From Schoenoplectus triqueter (Eukaryota > Streptophyta > Magnoliopsida > Poales > Cyperaceae), in assembly GCA_964058805.1 (NCBI GenBank), contig CAXKVV010001525.1, positions 1 to 34,514 on the forward strand: DNA of 34,514 nt, written 5' to 3'. This document shows, piece after piece, positions 1 through 11,700 of the stretch (the first letter of the stretch is position 1; every line of letters begins with the position of its first letter). The position numbers and the translations under genes are program-made. Below the pieces are notes generated by a model that worked only from the letters and a program-made list of their open reading frames with translations, searched no databases and was not told where the DNA came from.

Positions 1-770
1 ATCATACCTAAACAATTTGGGTTTCACGATTAAGTACTTCACCTTACAAGTCTAAGCCCATTAAGATCGGTGAATCACTTTGGCATAACCTAGATTTTGT
101 ACTTCTCATTTCGGCACTTCATACAATTTCTAGGGTTTCCTCGATTTTCTCTTAGGTAATAAGTTTCACGATTAAGTACTTGGCCTACGACCTAAATCAC
201 TATTTTGGGTCAGAAAATTCAGTTACATCTTTTGGTTTCCGCTTTCACTTCTATGATAAAATGCAGTTGATTAAAACTAAGCATTCAATTTAGACAAAAC
301 AACAATCATAAATAATAAGAACTAAAAGATCATCAAACGAGTAAATTAAACAATTCGAGTTATCGAGTTTACACCTAGACCCCTAGAAGGGTGTCTAGCC
401 ACAAATCATGTCAAAGATTATACCAAGATTCATGTTTAAACAACAGTACAACATAAGAAAAGAGTAAAGAAAAGAATACTCTAAGAAGATCTACAATTTC
501 TCGCCCGGTTCTTGAGTTCTCCTTCAAATTCTCACTATAATGGTGTTCTTCCTCTTCTTTCTTGCTTTAGATCTGTTCTCCAGTCAGTTGAGAGATGTCT
601 GGGACGAAGGGGTGTCAAAATCTATTAATTCCAATGAGAAAACCGCTTTAAAACTACCAATTCGCGCTGCCAGCCCAAAAATTGCGGTTAGCAATTTTTG
701 GGCTGGCAGCTATTTTTTTTCCAGAACGAATCAGAGAGCATTTGCGGTACGCAATTGATAATTGCGGTCC
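1..770 (-). mobile_element. Probable LTR-retrotransposon fragment
   Basis: There is no real coding frame. The block has a compound structure usual for plant retroelement leaders: short repeated phrases (TTTCACGATTAAGTACTT occurs near 22 and 165), a CTAGACACCCTTCTAGGGGTCTAG-like palindromic phrase near 378-400, and a strong hairpin at 666-710. Orientation and superfamily are guesses. No LTR pair, primer-binding site or polypurine tract was found. Confidence 0.3.
666..710. repeat. Perfect 20-bp inverted repeat with 5-base loop
   Basis: The arms at 666-685 and 691-710 (GCTGCCAGCCCAAAAATTGC and its exact reverse complement) flank GGTTA. A T-run (712-720) follows. Related ATTGCGGT phrases recur at 739 and 762, so the hairpin lies in a small cluster of ATTGCGGT repeats. 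Confidence 0.9.
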
Positions 771-1379
771 ATAATTTTTTGTATGAGAATGCTTTTAACT
801 TGATTTCTTCGTGTAAATCCGACCCATCTCGTTTCAAGCATTATTTCTCATGTTAACATCTTTGTTTACACTTAATGACCTGCAAAATAATAAGAAATAC
901 AACAGTATCTCAAACTCGACATAAAAACTAAATAAATTCTTAACAATTAACATAAAATGCATAGTTTTTGATATAAAACCCTAATTAAATATAATATATA
1001 AATGAGCCTTATCAACCACTCAATTTGATATAATCTTTGTTTCATATATAACCTTGTAATATAATCTCTATTTCATATATAATTTTATAATATGCTAGTT
1101 GGTGTTATAGAATAATGTTTCTATTAATAAATATTTAACAATTTCTTTGATTTTTATTTATATTCTTTTCATTTGTTCTTATTATTCAAATTATGTTTCT
1201 AAGAATTAGTCATATTATTTTGTGCTAAATTTCTCTATTTCATTCAAATTCCGAAATATGATTAGCTTTTGAGATAATGCAAATGGGATAACACAAATGT
1301 TCAAACAAAATTCGAAATGGGATAACACAAATGTTTAAATGGAATTCGAAATATGATACTGATATCAACTTTCACTATC
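771..1379. other. AT-rich intergenic stretch, nothing coding
   Basis: AT-rich with no frame of note. A short direct repeat (GGGATAACACAAATGTTyAAA) occurs near 1286 and 1319. Probably decayed repeat DNA. Confidence 0.4.
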
Positions 1380-2030
1380 GATTAGTATAGGGAAGCAATA
1401 CATATATGAACTCAGTCACAGTTCATGGAACATAACGCTCGTTACCATAATTTGTAATGACCTGATCGAGGCGATCGAGGCATTACAGAGATAGTATCTT
1501 CTCCATCCATCCGATGGTCAGAAACTACATCACAACAAATCAAGAAAAATAAAGCGAAGTCAGCTATAAAGCTCAGCAACCGGTTATTTAACGACGTAGT
1601 TTCTCTATAACATAATTATAAATAATTCAACCAAAAACATTTAAATTAGAATAATTAATTCTTAACATATAATTAAAAACAAGCACATACTCAACAATTA
1701 TTGGTTAGTATTGGGAAGTAATACTAGATATGAACTCCGTCACAGTCCGTGAAACATAGCGCTTTATTATCATAATCTGTAACGCTCCGATTGAGGCGCT
1801 ACAAAGATAGTATCTTCTACATCCATCCGACGGTCATAAACTACATCACCAACAAATCAAGAAAAACAAAGGAGACATGAGAAGCAAAGCGAAGTCAGCT
1901 ATAAAACTCAACAACCAGTTATTTAACGACGTAGTTTCTTTATAACATGATTATAAATAATTCAACCAAAAGCATTTAAATTAGAAATTCATTCTTAACA
2001 TACAATTAAAATCAAGCACATACTCAACAA
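1380..2030. repeat. Tandem duplication, two ~323-bp units
   Basis: Unit 1 (about 1380-1700) and unit 2 (about 1702-2030) share most of their sequence, from TAGTATxGGGAAG to CAAGCACATACTCAACAATT. Unit 2 carries a small insertion (GGAGACATGAGAAGCAAAG) and point changes. Motifs such as GTCACAGTyCrTGrAACATA and ATAGTATCTTCTxCATCCATCCGA recall the untranslated parts of plant LTR elements, which would suit a repeat array within a retroelement. That link is inference. Confidence 0.8.
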
Positions 2031-3948
2031 TTATGCATATATATGAAGACTACAAGGCAGACTCGGTGATAAGAGATAGAGATATCTCATTCATCCGTTG
2101 GGCTTCACAAATCTTAATATCGCTCACAATTCTTACAGATTGTGCGAACCATCTCTTTCGGGTCAACGAAAAAATCACTTACGATATGTACAACTATGCA
2201 TAATTCAACTGCTCCATTTATCTTTTAACGAGCTTAAAAGCATTCAACTGCTTAATTAACATATTATCGTATATGTATTCCTTTTAATTTTCCTCTCAAG
2301 ATATTTATTATTATTATTTTCTTTTAATAACAACTGGAACTAAATTAGCAATCCAATAAAATATTTGTATTAATTATCTTGAATGGATTTCCCAAATTAA
2401 TTTGAATTTATGAGAAAGCTCGTATACCAATTTTAGTGTGATTTTGTATATTTCAACTTTAATTTCGCCATTTCATTCCAGATTCAATTAATTTTTAAAT
2501 AACACCAATTTAATTAATTTGATTATACTTACCATAACATCATATTCAAAGTTGTTGAAGACCCATCCATCTCAACTTTCATGAATGAAGCACTATAACT
2601 TTATAAATGACACTAATCCTTCTTCCATACCTGACTGAAGAGAGCATCCATCACAATTATTCTAATAACTAATTATAAATTGTTTGTTTCCCTCTCTAAT
2701 TCCTGTTCCTCTTTCTTCTTCTTCTTTTTTTTCCCTTCCCGTCTTCATCTTTTCAATTCTCTGTTCTTTCTTTTCTTTTTGTTTATTGTTTTATTTTTTT
2801 GTTTCCAGCATTATCCGAGAGAGGCTATTTCCATCTATAAGAGACATGAAGATGGCACGCATCATCCAAGCAACCAAAAACATGGCCCCTTTATTTTATT
2901 ATCTTTTAACTTTTTACAGTTTGAACCCTATAAATTTCTTATTTTAAGAAAAGGTCCAATTAATTACCATATTATATTTTAATAATTTAGGATATTACAG
3001 GCATGTTCTAGCTTATCTCGACATATAAGACCAAATGTTGCTTGTCTAATCCGTAGGTGATAGTTTTTGTCATTCAACACCATGTATGTCAGTTTTTCAG
3101 TATTACGTAATATTTTGGTCTTTTAGAAATTTGCTAGCTTTTTGAGAGTTTGTTGGTTGCTTTTGAGATTCTAATTCTCGTTTACTGTGAGTTGTTGGCC
3201 AGTTTTATTAGTTACCTCATAATTGGTAAGAAGGACTTTGGCTCTTTGGCTCTGACAAGTACTAGTAAGAGAAGATACTGATACTGATAAGAACAGCTAC
3301 TGCCTACTAGAATTTTTGGCTGGTTTTATGTATTTTGATCTTTTGCTGGTTTGGTGATTTGCTTGTTGCTTGAGATTTTGCTAGTTGACAGTTATTCAGT
3401 GAATTGTGAGTTGTTGTCCAGTTTACTGGTTACCTCACAATTAATAGGATTCTAGCTCTGTGGCTCTGCCCCCTCTTGCAATTTGGTATTTGAATTGCGA
3501 GTAAGATTTTTGGCTCTATGACTCTGAATCTTCTCTAATTTGCTGTTGTGGAATTATCGAGATGACTCTAATACCATGATGAATTTTGGATGACAGTTGA
3601 GTAATTGAGAATTGCTAGTTGGAAGTATTGAAAGAATGAAGATAATTTTTTTCTATTATCTGATTTGTTGTCGGTACATGGTATTTATATAGTTGGTACC
3701 AAACGGTACACTCGACAGTAATAAACAAAAAAGAGTAAAAGCGGTATTAATATTACTCTATTTTTATTATGTGGCGATGAAGAAATAGCTACAAATTTTG
3801 AGACCCAAATTAATAAAATAAAAATTTATTTCTTAATTTAATCTAATTAAATTATTTCTTCAACAAACCCCACTTGGAAATCTTCCACTAAAATAAACAT
3901 GCAAATATATATACTTCAAAAAGATAAAAAAAATTAGATATATATATA
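2031..3948. other. Gene-free stretch with a CT-rich tract and an imperfect direct repeat
   Basis: 2040-2190 (minus strand GTTGACCCGAAAGAGATGG) looks like a continuation of the retroelement-like block. 2680-2830 is a CT-rich tract like a plant 5' leader, but no gene follows. 3150-3258 and 3361-3468 are imperfect direct copies sharing TGAGTTGTTGxCCAGTTT, GTTACCTCA and GGCTCTkTGGCTCTG, and a third partial copy lies near 3510. I see no coding exon. Confidence 0.45.
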
Positions 3949-4500
3949 CTAACAATATACCCGTCCGTTGCAACGGACTCTTTTGTTTAAATGTGAAAAT
4001 ATTATAAGATAAAAAAAATTCACATTGATTTAATATTAAATTATAAATTCACCAAATTATGGAGAAAATCTATAATAAAAATCAGATTTAATCTTGAATG
4101 GGATTTTCTGCACAATATGAGTTAATGATTCATGGTATTTATGATAAGAAAAGTGAATTATTCTAGCATATATTATCACCATTATTTTTTTACCAAACAT
4201 GTACAATGTTGCTAATTATAACGCATACATTAAGGTTTAAATCAAATTTTAATATCATAACATAAATAGAAAGATATTGAGTATTCTAATTTGTAAATCA
4301 TGTGCATAAATGAAAATAATAATATAGATGAGAAATAAATGGAGAGAAAGAGGGGATCATTGAACACGATTACATACGTTCGATCAACCAAAAATAGATA
4401 TTATCCGTCTAATTGAGGGATAAAATGGGTATAATAAAAAAATATATCATGACAAAAAATGGACCCTCCAATTCTTAGATATTTTATAAAATAGTATAGA
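3949..4500 (-). mobile_element. Non-autonomous Helitron, copy 1
   Basis: On the minus strand it starts TCTATACTATTTTATAAA after an A (4500) and ends with the perfect 16-bp palindrome GTCCGTTGCAACGGAC (3963-3978), followed by GGGTATATTGTTAG and T. This is a Helitron layout: A|TC start, 3' hairpin, then CTRR|T, here TTAG. It matches copy 2 (22583-23031, plus strand) along most of its length, including ATTAGACGGATAA and TTGATCGAACGTATGTAAT. 552 bp, no coding capacity. Confidence 0.75.
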
Positions 4501-4509
4501 TATAGTGTG

Positions 4510-4909
4510 TCTATTGTGCTTCCAGTAGCACTTCGGCAGAAACATTACCAGTCCAAATTTTAATTTTTGATGTTCAAAATTTTAATTTAAATAGCTTAAT
4601 AAAATCTTTATATCATAATTTTATAGAATTCTAATTTTTATCGTGTTTGGAATTAATTTACTATGCTTAATGATTTTTCAAAGATAACCCTAAAATAATA
4701 GAAAATTAATAAAATTTGTATGGCAAAAATACTTACTTTCTAAAAATCATTAAGCATAGTAAACTAACATCAAACACGATAAAATTTAGTTTTCTATAAG
4801 ATTATGATATAAAGATTTTATTGAACTACTTAATTGAAATTTCAAGCATGAAAAATTAAAATTTAGACTGATAGCGTTTCGACCGAAGTGCTACTAGAAA
4901 CACAATAGA
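4510..4909. mobile_element. Foldback MITE with ~175-bp arms
   Basis: The left arm (from TCTATTGTGCTTCCAGTAGC at 4510 to about 4690) is the reverse complement, with scattered changes, of the right arm (about 4735-4909). Shared inner blocks include ATAAAATCTTTATATCATAA, TATCGTGTTTG and TTTACTATGCTTAATGATTT. The loop is about 45 bases. Transcripts would fold into a long hairpin. No clear target duplication, so the superfamily is open. Confidence 0.8.
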
Positions 4910-5706
4910 TAAACATATGACATATGGCCATCAGCCATCATGCTTGAATTAAACCTGAAATAATTTCCAGCTTCTCACTCTAGGCTCCAAACACAAGTTA
5001 TTATATCAGGTGTGTCACAGAGCATTTTAAATGGTTGGATCTATATACGGCCATAATTGAAGTCAAGATACACCATAATGCGCTTCGTTTCTGGCAATTC
5101 CCTGGTTTTCACTTGCAGTATTTTCCCTGCAAATGTGCCTCCAGCGACAATAACCTCTAGCTCTTATGGTACGACCTAATCCAACTTTATGAAGTCCCGT
5201 TTAGATTCTACTGGCATGATTGGAGAATTTTAAACACGGTACTTTTTTACATTTTTTTTCTGTAAACCTAGGGTGCCATCAGGAAGAGTACTAAGCTTTT
5301 CACTGATGTTACAATTCAGGATCTATATCTCCTTTCCTCTATAATCACAGAGATTCAGAAAGTTTATTTAATCAAGCATCTTCAACAAAGTCCCTCAATA
5401 TACAAATGAGTAAATGACAACTTGTGCTGGCCACAGAACAGTCGTATGTACTCCTGTCAGCAACCAGTAGAATCCAAAATTTTAAAGCTTAGGGTCTTAA
5501 GCTCATAAACTGACATATACAATGCATATAAGAAAATTCACACAATTTAATTACTGACAAAACACGACTCAGCTCAGATTTTTCCTAACAAGAACATGAA
5601 ATATTAGTACATGCTCAGCATCATTTGGAGACTACATTTGCAGTTCAATAAAAAGTTTAGGTGATGAGATTTGAATGGATCCAATCCAATAAGGGCTCTT
5701 AACAAA
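4910..5706 (-). other. Downstream flank / 3' UTR region of the MTP gene
   Basis: This holds the duplicated last exon (5041-5160) and probably the MTP 3' UTR. An AATAAA hexamer reads on the minus strand near 5364-5369, about 340 bases past the stop. No other coding signal is seen. Confidence 0.4.
5041..5160 (-). pseudogene. Diverged duplicate of the MTP last exon (relic or alternative terminal exon)
   Basis: The minus strand of this block lines up with exon 7 (5886-5707) over its length, at roughly two-thirds to three-quarters identity by eye. The conserved core reads RELPETKRIMVYLDF, against [15 protein letters not shown] in exon 7. It is preceded by AG (5162-5161), opens in phase 0 exactly as needed to follow exon 6, runs 39 codons without interruption and ends in TAG at 5043-5041. 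An in-frame TAA lies just upstream of the acceptor. The HAIGESLQ region is degraded to GTFAGKILQ and the His-rich tail (THKPEH) is missing. It is most likely a relic of a tandem exon or gene duplication. Because it is open and in phase, use as an alternative last exon cannot be excluded. Confidence 0.6.
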
Positions 5707-8700
5707 CTATGTCTCTATATTTGGTATCTTGCTAAGAATGGAGTGCTCAGGTTTGTGGGTGCACTCAAAATCAAGATGCACAAAAGCACGCTCCACTTCT
5801 GGCAACTCCTCAATTTTAATTTGCAGTGATTCTCCAATTGCATGCGCCTCCTTCAATGGCAAGTCTTCCGGAAGTTCTATATCTACCTATTATAAAAAAT
5901 AAAAGAATAACAATTTTAATCAATTATTCAGGTGAAACAATATCTTGTACAAACAACATTTGCAAATCGTGCCTGAAGTACTGACGACATTCCAAATGTT
6001 TTGATGCTTACAACTTTAATCCCTCAATTCACATTTTGTACAACTTTCTTACATAGTTTCTGCTACTTTTTTTTGCTGTAGAAAAATTGATAAACACATT
6101 GCAAATAAACAAGAGCAAGTACAAAAAATCCTGTAGTGGGATGGTTCAATCAAATATAACTCTTGCAACATCAGATCTTGCTAGAATTTCCATCTATTGA
6201 CTAAAAAGAAGGATCTAGAGCTACAATAGTATATATGCAATGAATATATATCAAAATGGAAATTTGTAGTTCTGGAACAGAAAAATGACATATGGTAAGA
6301 ATTCCAGTAGAGTCCTATGTGTAATTCCACCAGCAGGGACATTCTTTAAGGCTTTTCTTTATATTAGATAAACTCATTTCTTCTGCCTTTACACATTTTA
6401 GCAAGTGTATACAAATATTCTTAAAATTTTATATATTTATTTCTATTTAAAGGTCAGATGACTTCTTTGTTTTCATTTATTTTGATTATTATTAGATCCT
6501 TGGTTATTAATCCTTTCTTAGCTAAATGGGAGCTCATCTAGGCCCTCGTGTGGCTTTAGCCAATGCTTAAACAAAAACAGCAGTGATTTTCATATCGTGT
6601 ATATAATATAAGATCAAAATTGTCTGCCAGTAATTGAACCATATAGACAGGTCCTGCCAGCAAATATTGAAGTACTAAAATATGGTACCTATTAACATAC
6701 CTCAACAAAGTAAAGCACACCAAAGGTGTAAGCTCGTACTGTATCAACACGCTTGATTATAGGGTCATGCCTTAACACAAGATATGTTAACTTTTGTAAC
6801 ATTTCTGGTGGGGCAGACTGACCCACTAGCGATACTGCATTAGTTAAAAAGAGATGAGTTACTCAGGATTAAAATAAGAAGGGAAGCCAAAATCTAACTA
6901 TCTAGTGATTTCTTTGAATAAATACCATCTAAGTTAACTCGAAGGATGTATCATTTGAGATCTAATCAGTACAGATAAAAACTATGCTCAGCGAACAAGG
7001 AATTTTGGTCCTAAATTTTTTAGCACATCAAGAATCAGGCCAACAAGGGTCTTTAGAATGTTACCAGCATTTTCCCAGACAGTTCCTGACCAATTTGTGA
7101 TTGTGTAAATAGCAAGAACAATAGCTCCTGCAGGGTCAATCCACCAATAGTATTTGTCCCCCAAAGCAGCAGCAGCAAGGCCCAAGACATTTGTCACCAC
7201 ATCAAAATAATGATCCTGTCGTTCAAAAAAAATGATTATGATAACACACAAGAACATCAGTTTTTTTTTTTTCCTTTTTTCAGCAATAATGGAGGAAGAG
7301 AATCCTAATTGCTGAGCAGTAGAATAATTATACCATTTTATTGATACTTTTTCCCACTACAACAGAACGTGAACATGTAATTTTTTTTACATAATGCATA
7401 GACTTCATAACTATGCTTTAGCCCAAAAAAGCATGAAAATTATATCTAAAGGCTGTGTTATATTTACTTCTACATAAGCAAGACTTCTATAAGGCTCCAC
7501 GATATCAACAAGGAACCAAAACACCCTATGTACTCATTTCTACAAGGATATTTCAAGGAAGCAGAGGCAGTTTGGGCAATTTCCCAGTAAAATAGAAGGC
7601 AATGATGCAGGGAAATTTTCTTATGTTTAACAATGATACTATACATCTCACAGTGTCCCAAAATAAAAGGCTAATATACTAATAGTCTAATACTGGTGCT
7701 ACAAAAATTCACATTTCTCATTTTTAGCTTCCTAATATTTCAGTGTCTTATAAGTTAGTCAGCAAGTATAAAGTAGAAATCTGTTCGAAGTTGATTTGGA
7801 ATGACTTATTCTGGCCAAAGGGGGTCAACTTCTAATAGAATTCAAACTATATTCTCTCAATTAAAAGATTTATGTTTTGGAACAAAATGGTAAAAACTAA
7901 AAAGCAATATATACAGTAACCAATCTAGGGTTTTCAAAACTCCAGGAACAAAAGAAGGAAATGGATCATACTTTTGGGACCCTCCTGAGTAAAGGTGGGT
8001 GTGCTTCTCCTTGATAGGGGAGAGAAAGGAAAAATAAGTGTATTCACCTTGGCATATGCACGAACAATCTTGTTGCCAGAAGTGCGGCAATAGATCCAAA
8101 GCGCAAATTTAACAACAGTTGCAAAAAGCATGATGGAACAAAGCCAGACCAGCTGCATATAAGTCATTATATCTGGAGCCACGTTTTCTATCAGTTTCTC
8201 CACTGCTTGCACAAGAACTTGAAAACCTAAAGAACCATCAAACAGATATTCAGTATAGTTTCAACCAAATAATGTTGAAAATGAATCTTTGAGGGAACTT
8301 TAATTGCTATTTTTTGCACAGAATTGAGTACAAAGTTTATTAAACCATGGACCTAACGCCTATATGAAATGAAGGGTACACTAATGCAGGAGAAGTTAAG
8401 CTCATTTATGGGTTAATTTGACACAAGAGACGTGCTTGTGCTATAATATGTTGCCAGTTGCCACAACTCTTTTGCTTTAATCAATATGCAAAATCTTAAC
8501 AATAATTCCAATGTTGATCTTGATACTTTTGAGAAGCAATGCTTGCATGTAAAAGTTTATGAATTTTTTTGTTCTTTGTACAATGTTTAAGAGGCCAAAT
8601 AAACACACTAAAAGTAATCTATTACAGTGCACTTGATCCACAAAAATTTACACACTAAAAGAATCTATTACAACTAACTTGATCCATTTTCTTTTCTGGC

Positions 8701-11700
8701 TTCATGATCTTGTAGATATAAACTTAAAAAACTATAAGGCTTTTACTTTCAAGCATTGCTTATGAAGAAGGAGACAGTGAAAGAGTTCAAATTTGTTTCT
8801 GAATTTCAAATTTGAAATATTATCTCAAACAAAAGGCTGTGGCAACTTTTGTTCAGATGTTTTGACCTAAAAATTACTCTCATTATACATATGAATGGTT
8901 GATACAATAACAACTAGCAATCACCATCATTACCTGCTGAAAATTCAGTGTGTGTAATTGACAATGTACTGTTGAAGCTCTTTTGAAGCATGTGAAATTA
9001 AAATAATAGTCACTACTTGGGCACACAAATATACTCATTGAAGTGCAAGGCTCATCTGGGGTAGGTTTATTTATTATCATATTGTCCTTTGAAAGTTCAA
9101 CCCTAATTTGCAACTTAACAGTGGTAAAAAAATCAACATAGGCCCCTTACAGGTGTTATAGTAACTATTTGGCATCTCCAGCCTCCAATACAGGACAACA
9201 CAAGAAGAAAGCTAATGTAGCAACAACCACAAACAATGTTATACTAGTAAACATGAGTCATAGAGTATTATTGGTCAAGATGTTGAATCTTCCTGAGGTA
9301 AATATTAATATTAACTATTAAGAAATATATTGTAACATAAGTATAACAATATTTTGATATATAATTTACTTAAAAAATAATTCAGTAAATAACATAGAAT
9401 TATTCAATAATGCTTTCTACTCCACAATCTGATAGGGGAACTCCATTGCATGACTCAGCACAGATAATTTCTTTTTTCTTAAGCATCTAATGAACTCTTC
9501 GATCATCTCTATCTTTATTAAACATAAGAACACAAGTAAAATAGCAACTAGGAGCAATAAGATTGTCCTTAACTGTTTAACTCTGTTGTCAACCAAGCAA
9601 TGATCTTTTCTCTCAAAATAGCTTCACTTGTCCAAATTTCAAAATTTCCTTATGTAGAAGAAATATATAATTGTCCATCATACCTAAAGTAGCCATGACA
9701 GCAGCAAATACAATAATACCAACAGGCTGTACACGCAGCTTTCCAATCGGGTACTGGTATACATTAATGTTCTTCATTGACAAGTGTGTGAACCAGAGAA
9801 TACCACCAGCCATCAAATCCAGCAAGGAATCAAGTGTTGAGGCTGCAATAGCTATTGAACCACTTCTTATAGTAGCATAGATCTACAATCCATTATATAT
9901 CATTGCTTTTAAGTATCAGCAAAACACAAGGAATGGGGATACACTCAATAGTCTTAATGCATAAGCATGCAAATGCATGTTGATACCACACAAGACAAAA
10001 TATATTAAAGGTCACAGCTGTTTATCTTTATATGGAAGGCAAAGAAAATTGGTGCATACCTTCAAGGCCAAGAGAACAATATTTGCATAGTTCGATATAC
10101 GCATAGCAAATTCACTCTGCTTTTGCTCTGTCAAGTCTTTTTCTTCATCTATTTCATTCCCAAAGGTCATGGAATCGACCTCCTCAAAGGATTGTAGAGT
10201 AGCAAATTGTTTTTCATAATATTCTCTCTCACCTGTAGAATTACAATTGTTAACTACAAAAGAAACTAATTTTTCCTGCGTTGAAGTTCTCCCATTTATT
10301 AATAATTTGAGATATCCTAGGGACAAGCTTAAAAATCCTTTGACGCATTATATGCTTGTATCACAAATAAGCATGAAAATTTTCGACGTACTCATGTAGC
10401 TTATTTTAGTTTTTCTCACTAACAGAACTTCATATCCAGATTAGGGGAGGATCTACAGTGTTGGATTTTGAAAAACAGTCCCTTTAAGCCTTCAAATTAA
10501 GTTTTGTCCCCCCTCCCCCCGGCCTGATCCAATAATTATTGGGCCCATATCTGACTCGCGTCTCTCGCATTCCAAATGAGCTTTTCGCTATTGACCATCC
10601 GCTCTCAGGCCTCAGCTCTGATTCTCGTCTGTTGCTCCAACTCTCTTTGCTCTCAAACGATTTAACCTAGATACTATCCGTTCATGGCTCACTGACTCGC
10701 GAGAAGCAGAAAGGGCCAAAGGGGCGATTCAGAATTGTGCGCGAAGGCCACTCTGGCTCCAGACTCCAGTGCGCGAAGACATATCGACTGGGCGAGCACG
10801 AGCAGCACCAAAAGGTAAAATTCAAATTAATAGTTATTGGTTGTCGTTGTCGATTGCACAAAGGGGAAGGGCCACTGTCAAATATCCTTTATTTGTTTTC
10901 TATTACTTGGTTTATTGGTTATTTTCTTCCGGTAGAGAAAAAAGTGAGGCAAAATTGACTTCTCCAAAATCTAATGCGCAAGATTCATTAAGAAGATCAT
11001 AATTCAACCAAAAGAAAATAACTATAGTTGTTGTCTACTTCCAATGTTTTGTGATTTATAAATTTCAAACTTCAATATCAGAGAGTTGCATCAGTTTTTG
11101 TTATAGGAAATGATGGCATAAGGAAGATTTGTCAAAGAAAAGGGTTAATTAGTTATCATTGATTTGAAATTGTGTTACGAAGAATTGTGGTTTAGTTAGA
11201 TTTTTTCATAAAATTAGTGTATTGACAAACGTGCGTGTCGTGCGTGTCACGTGCGAGCACGTGACATGTTCGACATGGAACGTGTCGTGTCAACACGTGT
11301 TCACATGTTTAAACGTGTCAAAAACTTAAAAATCCGAACATGCACGTCTAAGATACGTGACATGTCTAGCACGCCGGGTTAGATGTGTTCATGTTTATAT
11401 GTGTTTGACACGTGTCAACACTTGTAGCACGTATAAATGTCATCAAATTGAATTAGTTTTGATACCGAATTAATATCGACATATTGCATTTAAAATAAGA
11501 TTTTAAATTTAAATATCATATTTAATATTTAATTTAGGTAGTGGTCAACCAGATCAAATCTTTTTTTTTTTCTGAGAGTGACATCAAATTCTTTAGACAC
11601 GTCTTCACATATTCTGGCCTGCTCCTTTTTATTAAAAACCCTTGAATTTGTATAAGATATTACAAATATTGTCATTTAAGATTGCTTCTTTTCTTCAATT

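Noticed and set aside
2680..2982. 100-codon frame in a CT-rich tract
   Set aside because: Phe/Ser/Leu runs come from the pyrimidine tract; no gene follows.
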